A stretch of DNA of 37,742 nt from Acanthaster planci. Taxonomy: Eukaryota > Echinodermata > Asteroidea > Valvatida > Acanthasteridae. A program made the translations under genes and the position numbers. The notes beneath the pieces are model-generated. The model was given only the letters and a program-made list of their open reading frames with translations. It was not told the origin of the DNA and searched no databases. Shown piece by piece: positions 1 to 10,849 of this stretch. The stretch is taken from contig NW_019091391.1 in assembly GCF_001949145.1 (NCBI RefSeq), forward strand, positions 1,479,303 to 1,517,044, read 5' to 3'. Each line of letters opens with the position of its first letter. The stretch's first letter is position 1.

Positions 1-174
1 AAAATTTGACCGATTTTAAATCGCTATTACAGCTTCTAATACATGTAGGCCTACTTTATTAAGCCTGATCAATTTACTTATTGGGCTATTGGTAGAATTT
101 TCATTCCATAACCTAGCATTTAAGATGTAAAGAGGAATATGTTCAACCACAGTTTTGCTTGAATGACTAAATAC
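1..174 (-). other. GST-A intron 4 (partial)
   Basis: Follows the exon 4 donor (GT at 174-173). The stretch around 119-150, with 'aagatgtaaagaggaatatg', resembles the corresponding intron of GST-B near 4446-4475. No exon is seen, so the missing last exon should lie to the left. Confidence 0.6.
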
Positions 175-2391
175 CGAGTTTCCAACGAAAAAGTCGCCAG
201 CTACTTCAAGGGCGAGTAGTCGCTCTAAGGATGCGTAAATGGACGGGATTATTTCTCTCAAGAATGGTTCCGCCTTGTCTTTCTGAAATATAACCCCAAA
301 ATACATATGGTCATATATTAAACCAACCGGCACTACCAATCCGTCTGCACCAACAAATACCGGGTATGAAGAACAGGTAAAGCCTGGTTTCCATACGGTC
401 GGAACAAACGCCGATGGCACGCAAGACGCCAAGACGCAGACAGTCGCAGAAGAGACGCTGCATGACGTCATTCCAACAAAAAAGTAAACAAAATGGCGCC
501 CAAAACTGGGAAACAGTTTGCAGAGAATTCCTTTTAATGTGGCAACACGGTTTTATGATGATTTACTTCGTTAATAGTTATATTCTGTTGATTAGTCGGG
601 CTGCCTATGTCAGTATTAAGGAGATAATAGGCAAAATGAATGGTACCCAGCGACAGGCATACATAGTCATCGCCGGCGTTGAGCGTGTTTGTACAAGCCT
701 TTCCGGGCGACTCAACGCAAGCAGTCGGCAAAGTTGAACCTTGCAGTTGATGTTTGCGTTAGTAACCATAAAGTGTTTCCATGTGACTGTTTTTCACTGA
801 GGACTGATCGGCGATGCTCTCTGTATTCCTTTACGTCGATATGGAAACCAGGCCTAACTCATTGGTTCCCTCTCCTTCCCTTAAGATCTTCTACATGCAT
901 AAAAGTTCGTTGATGGGTGACCCTTTTTAAACAAAAATTGCCCTCAAAATCTGTTGTCTAAATACAGCATTGGCTGGACTCCAATTACCAAAATTATGTC
1001 TGCCCCACCGAAAGTGTGGTTAGCCGCTGCCCAGATGTCCTCCACCATGTCGATAGCCTGATCTATGAATGCCGCCTCCAAGTTTGTCTTACCGTACAAT
1101 CCTAGAGAAAATGAAGAGGGTTTAAATCGTTGTTTGCTGATCAAAAAGTTCATAGGTTAATTGAAAACCACGCCTTTACTGCGAAAGAACTTGTTTGTCA
1201 ATTGAAAACACCGACAGTGCTGTATAAGTGCTGTTTTAGTGTCGTACATTTTATGCAACGTAGAGAAATATACTGTGCAGCGACCAGAAATTTATTTTAG
1301 CATTGACACTTCATATTAGACGATTGAAGAATGATGCTGTCTGTCGTAAGCGTCCCAGCTGGCATCACACATTATTACTGAAACTAATAGCAACTTATTC
1401 CTCAACGATTGGATCCAAAATGTCTGCTGATTAAAAGCTTTTTTTGTTTTGTTTTTTTGGTTTTTTTTTTGTTTTTTACCTGTTTTCTTTGTTCTTCTTC
1501 AAGTATAATCATTTCGGTGAAATAATTGACCAGTACAAGAAATAAGTCCCTAACAGCCTCTAAGAATCCTTTATAAAGTGCCACAAAAACTGCAGACATG
1601 TTTTAATCTCACTCTTTTTGGACTCCTCCCCCCCCCCGTTATATCAACTGAGACATCTTTACCATTTAATGGAGTTACCCTCCATGCAGATCTCGAGACT
1701 CACCGAATTCCTGGGCCAAATATCGCAGAATGGCTTTACTCTGGCACAGCATCTGTCCATTAACCTCTAGCGCCGGAACTTCCCGGGTTGGATATCCTTA
1801 AAACATTTTTTCAAATAACCGTAATGATATAAAACTGAGAATTGCCAGCAATAAAAACGGGTGTTTTGGGCAGTATATGTTGCTGGTTCATGATGCAGGA
1901 ATCACTTCGGCAGGGCAGCTTTGTCATTTGACGTACAATGTTCATGAGTGGTGAAACAAAGCTGTACAACCTCAAGAGAATCATTTGAGAAACGACAAGA
2001 ACTTGACTCGGCAATTTATAATGGCAACTGTAAAAAGAACAAAAGCAAAGATAAAGAGATGATATAACGAGACAATATGGACCACCAATTAGACCGGTTG
2101 TGGGTATTGAAGTAGCAAACAACAATGGCACACGCAGGACGCGTAAATGGCAGTTATGGGAAGAAAACAGTGTGGTGATGACGCTGACAGAAGCGACTAG
2201 TGATAACGTGATCATTGTGCTAATTGCGACACGGCTACAATGATGGAAAATAACTCACTGTTTTTTATCTTCGGCCATTCTGAGAATTCGATATTCACTT
2301 CCTCACAGTCGACCCCAGCCAGCTTGAAAGCCAGCCGAATGCTCTCAGCGCGGCCGTTTGCCTTGAAGTAGTGAAGCACGTATTTGACCAT
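175..2391 (-). CDS. GST-A: sigma-class glutathione S-transferase / HPGDS-like, 3' end off window
   Basis: Conjugates glutathione to electrophiles in the cytosol; the sigma class also includes haematopoietic prostaglandin D synthase. Exons on the minus strand: 2259-2391, 1704-1796, 989-1101, 175-282, each with AG/GT borders and intron phases 1/1/0/0, giving 149 codons. The product starts MVKYVLHYFKANGRAESIRL, with the class catalytic Tyr8, Arg14 and Trp39, and VPALEVNG then Gln63-Ser64 (glutathione gamma-glutamyl contact) in exon 2. Exons 3-4 form the all-helical domain (GLYGKTNLEAAFIDQAIDMV, then LERLLALEVAGDFFVGNS). The final exon (ITAAD-type in the neighbour) is absent. The remaining 174 bp look like the matching intron of GST-B, so exon 5 very probably lies beyond the left edge. 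First of four tandem paralogues and closest to GST-B. Family assignment is firm; the substrate is unknown. Confidence 0.9.
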
Positions 2392-4063
2392 GGTGAAGGG
2401 CCTTGTAGGACACTACTGCACCCCCGCTACACCAGAGCTCGACTGCAAGGGTAGTGTCAACGGCACAGCCTAACGAGCACTGTGAAGTACAATGCCATTA
2501 TCTAGATAGAGCAGTATCGGTTAAGTAAGTCAAACAAGGACAGGCCATGCATTGCTTTTCACTTTTCCCATATCAGGGACAGCTTCAAGGTCGATTATAA
2601 AGTAACTGAGGTCGTGTTAGAGTTGAAAATTTAACCAACACAGTTGTGAAAGCTGCAATTAACTGTCCAAAAATTTAATCCGCTCAAATGGATTTATGTT
2701 ATTTCTAATTCGACTGCAAAACCAGGAGTTCTTTCTAATCCAACGGTTTGGGTGACACAATACAGTTTTAGGTATGTGGCCGCAGTTTTTATTCTACACT
2801 TTGGTTAAAATCTTTCCAAAGCTATTTTTCATTGTGTCTCGCCTAATCGGATTATTTTGTTTGGTCCCAAAGGTCTTTCCAAAAATTCCACAAAGCCCAT
2901 GTAGACTTTATTTGGAGCAACTGTCATTGTGTCGATCTGAACAAAACCTAGAAACGGACAAGCAGCCTGCAATGGTTAAATTTGTTCCTAACGCGGTCAT
3001 TTTGCACAATCTAGGACCTTAACGAAAAGGTAACCCGACCCAGTAAAGGTGCTCAAATAATACGACCCGATGACCTTTCCCCGAGGTGTCGAGAAGTGCG
3101 TCTCCAAAGGCCTGCTCGGGGAACAAAGTGAAAGTAAGGGATCTAGGACTGTATTACAACCAGTTTTCTGCCCATCGTGCTGCGATTACATATCACAAGA
3201 ACAGGGGCTGTAACGCTGGTAAAGGAGAAAAATTAAAAACGAATCCTCTGAGCTTCACGATGAATATGACTTTTATTTTTTTATCATCTTTGGATTCTCT
3301 CAGAGATGCACAATACTGTCAGTCGTAAAACCTAACCACAAACCAATAATAAATGCTAATTAAGCAATTATTCTAGACATGCCAAAATAAGGAGGACTAT
3401 GTATCCCAATGTATCCTACGTTCCCTGTCTCATCAACTACAGCTATTCCACACACAAACGACAAGGGGACTGATCCCGAATATACCAAATTGTTTTTCTT
3501 GTTGTTTAATAGGTTTTATGGGCCAAAAGAGACAAAAGCTGCGTAATGCTACGCGACACCACCAACGTAAGGCAAACAGCTCTTGTTAAATTCGTCAATC
3601 ATGATCGAGCATTTATAGGCCTTTATTTTCAGAAGCACAGCTTTTGAAAACTATATTTGGTTGTGTGTGTGGGTATAAAACGAGAAGATTAGGATCAAAG
3701 GGTGTTACAAAATCTCGGGCAAATATTAAATCAATAGAATATTGGACATGGTACTTCTCCTCAATACATCATATTAAGTGAAGGCTGAAATTATGAGACA
3801 GATGGAATAAAATGGGCACTTTCAGACAAAGGTTGTTGCCGAACTTCAGCGGCTAAAACAAAATGACGGTCACTGTTTGTAAACAACGACGACAAAACAG
3901 CGGAGGCTGTAACTGATAAACGTTTACACTTTTCCGCACAGGATCGTCGAAATGATTTAACTTCAGATAAAGGAGGGAATTTCAACTATCTATTGCTCTA
4001 AAGCATGAAGAAATAGAATCTGGCGCACCTTTTAATCTGTTTCATGTCTCGGTAAACAAGTAC
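2392..4063. other. Intergenic: GST-A upstream / GST-B downstream
   Basis: No exon with GT-AG borders and a protein resembling the neighbours was found on either strand. It should contain the GST-A promoter and 5' UTR, but no TATA box at a convincing distance is visible. The plus-strand open frames at 2774-3022 and 3086-3328 have no coding character. Confidence 0.5.
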
Positions 4064-4069
4064 TTTAAT
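4064..4069 (-). terminator. Candidate poly(A) signal of GST-B (ATTAAA)
   Basis: The minus strand reads ATTAAA about 80 nt after the GST-B stop codon. It is the nearest recognised poly(A) hexamer in that 3' flank. The assignment is by position only. Confidence 0.45.
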
Positions 4070-4146
4070 ACAAGTAGAAATTCTCATGTGGAGAGAACGC
4101 ACAAAGTAGTGAATGCATCTACGATCACCAGGAGGCGCATCTGTTG

Positions 4147-6521
4147 TTATTTCTCCGTAAAGCTAGCCTCAGGCGGTCTCGTGGCCAGTCTCGCAGCGAT
4201 TCTGGGGTTGGCGGCAATCCGTCTCCTGAGGGCGTCCAGCTTGGGGAATTTCTCCAACGAGTTGGCGCCCCTTGACAAGACATTCACGAAGTCGACCGCG
4301 CCGAAGAAGAAGAGATCAGCGGCCGTTATCTAAGCGAAGAAACAGTGCATAATATGCTGATTTCAAATTGATCAATTTCAACGTGGCCAATCAAAATTTA
4401 GTTTAATGATGGACTTTTGGTAGATTTTAAATTCTACGATTTAACATTCAAGATGTAAAGAAGAATGTTCAATCAATTTTTTTTTTGCTTGAATGACTAA
4501 TTACCGAGTTTCCAACGAAAAAGTCGCCAGCTACTTCAAGGGCGAGTAGTCGCTCTAAGGATGCGTAAATGGACGGGATTATTTCTCTCAAGAACAGTTC
4601 AGCCTTGGCTTTCTGAAATACAACCCCAAAACACATATGGTCATATATTAAAACAACCGGCACTACCGATGCGTCTGCGTCAACAAATACCCGGTACCTA
4701 CACAAAGAACAGATAAGTCATCAGTTTCCTCCTGTCAAGAAAGATTCTACATTATGTAAAAAGTTCGTTGATGCTCTTTACATGTGTTATTACTCCAACA
4801 CATTTTTGGCTGGGTTCCTACTTTAATACCAGAACTACGTCGAGTCCGTCGAAAATGCGATTAGCCGCTGCCCAGATGTCCTCCACCATGTCGATGGCCT
4901 GATCTATGAATGCTGCCTCCAAGTTCGTCTTGCCGTACAATCCTAGAGAAAATAAGGAAGGTGTAAATTGTCATTAGTTGATCGAAAAAGGTCACAGATG
5001 GATGAAAAAACACTCTTTCGTTCCCAAACAGCCCCTGAGAATGCAGTACAAAAATTGCTGACATATGCTTGTTTCGAATCTCACACTCAACAGACTTATT
5101 TTGTACTTTCGCAGGTAACTTTCCCAGTCGAAAATTGTAATAGTATCAACTAATTCATAATCTTACTATCTAACGGTATACAAAATTATGAATATGTATG
5201 AGTGCAAAGTTAATAATAATTTCATGAGGTGACAATAAAATGTTCTATTCCATGGGCCGAAGCCAAGTGGGGTGACACATTTTATTCGTCAACAAATGAA
5301 ATAATTCTAACCATTGCAGGAATGTGAAACTTCCATTATTTGTTTTATGTAAGACATGCACAAATCCTCTTCTGTTGGAACAAATTGATGGTCCCGCGCA
5401 TAAATGTCAGATTGTGTCTGAAGCACCACCCACTGGCAGTTTTGTGTAATGTAGACTGGTTTCCCGACCCTACATTATTTCTCTTTCTTACCATGAGGGC
5501 GGAAACAAGTCCAGTGAAATAAAGTTCTATTCAACGGACACCGTTGAACAAAACAAACAGTTCAATGATGTGTGATCAGCGATCCACCAATCAGATGACC
5601 AATATTCGTGTAGAAATTGTATAAAACGTAATAATTACACTCTGTGCAGATATCGAAACTCACCGAATTCCTGGGCCAAATATCGTAGAATGGCTTTACT
5701 CTGACTTAGCATCTTTCCATCAACCTCTAGCACCGGAACGAACCGGGTTGGAAATCCTAATAATTTTCAGACAACCATAACCAAAAACATATAATAAAAA
5801 CTCTGATAAATTACCAACAGTACAATACAACATGATTGGGGCGATGGCAGTGGTGTATCGCTAGGGGCTTGCTTCTATAGCTTTCTGATTTGATGTAATA
5901 AATATATTTGGGTGAAACACAGGGGAAGTTGTATGCAAAAATCCCGAGAGAATCCAATGAATAACGACAAGAAGCTTGGCAATAGGAGCGATTCACAGTA
6001 GTGCGCCTCCAAGAGTTTGCAATGCGTTGACCAATCACAAGACGAGAAATCTGTCGACCCTTTCCAAACACACGTTTGGAACGTCGACAGACGTCGACAG
6101 ATTTCGCGCACTGTGATTGGTCAACGCGTTCCAAACTCTTGGAGGCACACTATTATGAAACACCCGTATTAAATGGAAACTGTAAGGACAAAAACGAGGG
6201 ATAAAGAGATGGTAATTAAACGAGGCAACATGGACCACCGATAAGACCGGTTACAGATACAAACAACAGGCAACTATGACGGACGTGCCGCGTAAATGGC
6301 AGTTATGGAATACCGTATTACGGTCATGACGCTGATGGAGGCGAGAGTGATGATGTAATGATTATTTAAACGATGGGAAATAACTCACTGTCTCTGGTCT
6401 TTTCCCATTCGGAAAATTCGACGTTCACTTCTTCAAAGTCGACCCCAGCCAGTACGAACGCCAGCCGAATACTCTCACCGCGGCCATTCGCCTTGAGGTA
6501 GTGAAGCACGTATTTCACCAT
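4147..6521 (-). CDS. GST-B: complete sigma-class glutathione S-transferase / HPGDS-like
   Basis: Complete five-exon gene: 6389-6521, 5664-5756, 4830-4942, 4505-4612, 4147-4329. The lengths (133, 93, 113, 108, 183 nt) sum to 630 nt, encoding 209 residues, normal for a sigma GST. All borders are AG/GT with phases 1/1/0/0. The N-terminal thioredoxin-like domain starts MVKYVLHYLKANGRGESIRL with Tyr8, Arg14 and Trp39, and exon 2 has FVPVLEVDG and Gln63-Ser64. The C-terminal helical domain has GLYGKTNLEAAFIDQAIDMV, LERLLALEVAGDFFVGNS, the helix N-capping box T-A-A-D and the tail RPPEASFTEK. The chosen ATG is the first one in frame with this conserved N-terminus. Exon 4 is nearly identical to that of GST-A, while exon 1 is only about 82% identical. 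A MITE sits in intron 1. Role as a detoxifying or prostaglandin-type GST is by family; substrate unknown. Confidence 0.93.
5985..6166. mobile_element. Palindromic MITE copy 1 (TA-flanked), in GST-B intron 1
   Basis: A 182-bp near-palindrome. The left arm reads GTGCGCCTCCAAGAGTTTGC and the right arm is its imperfect reverse complement (CAAACTCTTGGAGG). TGACCAATCACAA and TTGATTGGTCA-like inner arms meet around CTGTCGAC. It is flanked by TA on both sides (5983-5984 and 6167-6168), as expected of Tc1/mariner-type insertion. It encodes nothing. The equivalent intron of GST-A (near 2015-2030, 'ggcaatttataatggcaact') lacks it. Confidence 0.8.
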
Positions 6522-7914
6522 GTTATAAAATGCAGCCCAAGGGCCCTACACCACAACTACTCGTCCGTTAGAAAGGCTCTTTACTTGCAGCAATACTAAG
6601 GCTACCTTTTGAATCCAACAAAACGTGTCAGGTTGTGTCGCCGTGCCCTGAACCGTCCCCTGCGGTGAGGGTCAAGGTTGGATTTACTGAAACAGGGTCG
6701 TGCGATCGCTCCCTAAAGTGTTTCGGGCATCAAAGTTCAATTCTTGACCTCGGTGTAATCTGTACGGCAACGGCCTCGTCCGAGCCGGCACGTTTATCTG
6801 ATGGAAACCAAGTGACGTCCAAGCCGCCCGAATCTTTTTTCTTTTCGCAGTGACCTCTAAGTTCCGTATTGGCCATCAGTTATCCGAATTTGCTTTACAT
6901 ATCTTGTTCCTGTTTGCCATCTGCCCTTTCCGCACCCTGCCTTTAGTACGGCACAAAAGGTCAAAAGAAAATCGTGCGATTCAACGGTAATCAGACTTGA
7001 GCCGCCCGCCGCTGCTAAACGTTTCTATTTAGGAGGATTACTAATCAAAGTGTCCTTTTGTTGCTCGAGTTGTAATGTTGAAATTGCAAAACGCCAAGAA
7101 TGACCAAATAAATGGGACAAAGTTGGGCTTCCTTCGTTCAAAACGCAACTACCACACGTTTTGGCCAACATTCCAAAACTCTTTGAAGATTGCCAAGTAA
7201 GGGTTTTAACAGCTTCTCTTACAGGAAAAACTGGAACGTTTTATTCCATACACAGACCTGATTTTTGCCGGGACTATATAAAAATATTCCACGATTGGTT
7301 TCACACTTTGATAGTGTGATGTTTCTACGATGACAAATTTAGGAGGATGCCATCGACTTAGTCTAAAGTTCGTGAACTACTTTCATGACAAAGCCTGACG
7401 CAAAGAAAAGATGAATTCAAAGTATCGAAAGCCTTTGCTACATCCACAAATTACCATCTCCTTTGGCAACCGTTGGTCTACAACTGTTAACCCGCATTGA
7501 TAAGGGATTCCACGGGCTGCACTGATAATTTTAAATTAACTTGGAATAAAACACAAAATTTCAAAGGGCATTTGTTGAGTAATACGTAGATTTAACTTTA
7601 TTTACTCCATCTGGATCGAGCCAACGTTTCCCGCTGTTTACATCAACAGAATTTGAGAGTAATGTGCAGTTCTTGGCCGCGAGAAAATTAGTTTTATAGC
7701 ATGTTGCAATCAATAAGCCTAGATATCAATTCAAAGGGAAAAAATAACCACTGGATGACTTCAAGCAAAATCATTTTCTCAACAAAAAGTAGTTCAATCG
7801 CACTAATATCGATTTCAGCCGAAAACAACACAGCAACAGAATGTGATCGATCTCATCTCTGACAGTAAAGGGTAAATTTCCTTATCTAAAGTTCTAAACA
7901 AAAGGATAACAGCA
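6522..7914. other. Intergenic between GST-B and GST-C
   Basis: Contains the GST-B 5' flank. I found no spliceable exon resembling any neighbour. The frame at 6635-6853 is open but has no coding signature. A short minus-strand phrase at ~7595-7625 (RWLDPDGVNK) resembles a repeat-derived fragment rather than an exon. Confidence 0.45.
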
Positions 7915-8075
7915 GACGAGTCCTCATGGGGTAGGAAACCAGCCACGCTGCAGTTTTGGGAATGACGGCCATTCGGCTCTTTACGGCGTCCAACCTGGGA
8001 ACGTTCACAAATATTGATTCCTATAGTTCTTTGACCCACCGCGGTGAAGAAAAAGAGACGGGTGGCCCTGATCAA
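7915..8075 (-). pseudogene. Decayed duplicate of GST exon 5
   Basis: The minus strand reads LFFFTAV just after a candidate acceptor, as in the LFFFTAVDFVDV start of GST-C exon 5. After a frame change it reads RLDAVKSRMAV, then PKTAAWLV, matching KLGALKSRIAANPKIAAWLAV of that exon. The middle (VMSRGANSLEK in the intact copy) is scrambled and the frame is broken. It lies 140 bp downstream of the functional GST-C terminal exon, in the same orientation. It is best explained as a relic of a partial tandem duplication of the last exon. It has no separate exons 1-4. Confidence 0.75.
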
Positions 8076-8216
8076 CGAAGAGTAACAACGAGAGAAGAAC
8101 ATGAAGAACGTCCCGTTTTCGTAAATTTTAACTTTGGTAGTCTGCATGAGTACTCTAAACCAAGCAGCAATCACTATTCCAGTCTTCAGGAAGTGCTAGT
8201 ATAACTTTTTCGATCT

Positions 8217-10849
8217 TTAAAATCCAGCATCAGGTGGTCTGACAGCCAGCCACGCTGCGATCTTGGGGTTGGCGGCGATGCGGCTCTTGAGGGCGCCTAA
8301 CTTGGGGAACTTCTCCAACGAGTTGGCGCCCCTCGACATGACATCCACGAAATCAACAGCAGTGAAGAAAAAAAGGTCGGTGATCGTGATCTGCAACGAC
8401 AAAACAACGGCAGGTGTTGACCAAATTACGATAACGAAGCCGGGTCAGTTTGAAATTTAATTTAGTTTGGTTCTTGACGTTTTTGAATAATGAGGAAAAT
8501 CAGGTATCCTCCTGATTTAAAACAAAGTACATCATTGCAAGGCGTATTTTTCTAATTCCTATTTAACCAAGTACTCCTATTAGTACGAAGATTCCCAGAC
8601 AAATTAATGAAGAGCTCCTTATAAAAGCAATCGAACTATACTTCCTTGTCTCTGACATGGAGAAGAATAGATTTATTCGAACTTGCAAAAGGGGTGATTT
8701 CATACCGAGTTTCCAACGAAAAAGTTCCCAGCTTTTTCAAATGCAAGTAGTCGCTCCAAGCCTGTGTAAACCGGTGGGACGGATTGTGTCAAGAAGTGCG
8801 CCAACCTTTCTGCCTAGCGGACAAAATTTCATGTGTTTAAAACCATGTGTTCATTTTACAAAATAAGGACAAGCTCGGGCGTCCTCTATACAGTCACACG
8901 TGAACGACCCCTGTGGACCATTTGCTGAAAACAGATTATTACTTCTTACTAGTTGGCTGAAACTCTTGCAGTGTCCATTAATCTGTGATCTCGTACTTTT
9001 TTAAAATTTATTTAAATGGTTCCCAATTACTTATAAATGGAGTCAGGTCATAATAAGAAACAGTGCGAACGTTCCCAGGGCCGAGTTCCATACGATCGAC
9101 CCAATAGATAGTTCAATGATCCACCGCTGGACGTCGTTGGAAGGACTATAGTTAACAGTAATCATTGCTGCGTGGAATGTACCCCCAAGTTTCCAGATCA
9201 TAGACGATCCTGATGAGTACATCAACAAGTGTATGTGATAACAAAACCAATCCGATTTCAACCCAACCAATTCGTACGTACCCTGGTCTCGGCGGGCCCG
9301 CGAAAAACAAGATTAAGTGCCGCCCAGATGTCCTCAACCGTGTCTACGACCTGGTCTATGAAGGCGCACTCCAAACTCGTCTTACCGTGAAACCCTATCG
9401 ACAACATTAAATTGGGCGATATTCATCGTTAATTGATGGGTCAACTTTTAATTAATGAAAGTCGCCGCTATAAGATTTGGTGCACAACAGGCCCAAACTC
9501 AAAGCCTACTTTACTATAGTTTACTATACTTGGAAGCTTTTTCAGGTAATATGATTTAATAAAATGATTCTTGGGTGGTGACTTTCCCAGTCTACTGTTC
9601 CGATGATACCAAACTCACCGAATTCTTTGGCCATCGTAAGATGGCTTTGCTCTGTCCTATCATCTTCCCGTCCACCTCTAGGACTGGCACTTGCTGGGTC
9701 GGATAGTCTGATGAGAGGAATCGATGCATGTATATTCACAGCTTCGGAATCTTATAAGACTTCATGACTGCTTTCTAGAAATAGGGTTACATACTGCGAT
9801 ATCATTACTGAGGGATGACGCATGTGTGATAAGTGAAGCTCAGACATACATAACACATGTTTTCTTCAGAACCACACGTACCCAGAAAGAGATATCCTTG
9901 CATGGTCCTACCGCAAACCTCAGTCGTACATGACATAATGTGTGACAATGCAACGTACTGACTAAAACTCTAGAAAACAATGACAAAATATTGGCCGCCG
10001 AGAAGGTCACTTAAGAGCGACAGAAAGGAGTTGAAGAGATTGCCTGACATAGCAACATGGACAAGATCAGCAAGATATAGACACTGACTGAGTGCCATAA
10101 GGACCCCGGCCTGGTGGTGAGTAGTTATGACATTCAATTTGGTAATTTTGGTGGTTGTGGTGGCGGTTGATGTGACGATGGCGACGGTGACAACGAAGGG
10201 ATAAATCGCCTGCTTTCTGTTTCGCTCATTTGCTCAAATTCACTTGAACTTCACGCCGAAAAGCTCGAAAGCCCGTAGTATGCTTCAAGCGAAGTGTACT
10301 GTATACTGAGCAGAAGTGCCCCCTCATCGGTTGAAAAGAGCCAGGCGGATGGGGAATATTCATTTTGTTGGTATCGAAGCGACCGTAACGCGTGTATTTC
10401 ATAATCGTTTGTGAAACAACGAAGTGAGGTTCCCGCAAGTAGGCTACGTTGCTAAGAGCTTGAGGCTCATACAGAAATACAAGAGCAGTATACGCTAATT
10501 TTGTAATAAAACAAACACCGGGGAGAAGCAATCCATCTCAAGTACAGTTGCAGTATTTACACTCCCTTTGGTTAAAATTTAAACGGGGAATAATTTTTTT
10601 CCCAGCGTGGTAAGCATGATGTGATTCCAGATTTTGGCCAGGATGATGATGAAGATGACAGCAAATATGGTGATGACTGCTACGACAGAGACGACGGCTA
10701 CAACGAGGAGACTCACTTGGCTTAAACGTCGGCCATTCCGAAAAGTCGAAATTCTTTTCTTCAAAGTCGACCTCGGCCAGCTTGAAAGCCAGCCGAATGC
10801 TCTCACCGCGCACCTGCCCCTTGAAATAGTGAAGCACGTATTTCACCAT
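8217..10849 (-). pseudogene. GST-C: sigma-class GST with 4-bp frameshifting deletion in exon 2
   Basis: All five exons are present with AG/GT borders: 10717-10849, 9619-9707, 9282-9394, 8706-8813, 8217-8390. Exons 1, 3 and 4 have the same lengths as in GST-A/B (133, 113, 108 nt). Exon 2 is 89 nt instead of 93. Near 9632/9633 the minus strand reads CGATGGCC where GST-A and B have CGATATTTGGCC. Reading therefore shifts after QSKAILR and meets a stop early in exon 3. Before the lesion the protein has MVKYVLHYFKGQVRGESIRL, Trp39, VPVLEVDG and Gln63-Ser64. After it, exons 3-5 remain open (GFHGKTSLECAFIDQ, LERLLAFEKAGNFFVGNS, ITITDLFFFTAV ... RPPDAGF). The otherwise clean exons suggest either a very young pseudogene, a null allele or an assembly error. 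Without the deletion it would encode a protein of about 206 residues. Confidence 0.85.
10308..10412. repeat. Dispersed repeat, copy 1 (in GST-C upstream flank)
   Basis: Non-coding block beginning GAGCAGAAGTGCCCCCTCAT and ending near TTTCATAATCGT. A clearly related block lies at 35329-35430 in the same orientation, and a shorter relative at about 14183-14255 shares ATCGACCGTAACGCGTG. Boundaries are approximate. It may be an internal part of a larger interspersed element. Confidence 0.6.

Noticed and set aside
16-471. 151-codon minus-strand open frame
   Set aside because: Only 175-282 of it is real coding sequence (GST-A exon 4); the rest is intron read-through. The splice acceptor TTTCAG and donor GT mark the true borders.
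4088-4333. Plus-strand open frame over GST-B exon 5 (and the similar one at 8263-8460)
   Set aside because: Both are antisense shadows of the minus-strand terminal GST exons, which match the family in sequence and length.
7555-7690. Possible terminal exon (RWLDPDGVNK)
   Set aside because: Resembles the 21767-21840 segment only loosely, and has no good acceptor or matching stop context.
10634-10720. GATGATGA-type repeats giving a threonine/methionine-rich frame
   Set aside because: Simple-sequence DNA in GST-C intron 1; the frame is a by-product of the triplet repeat.
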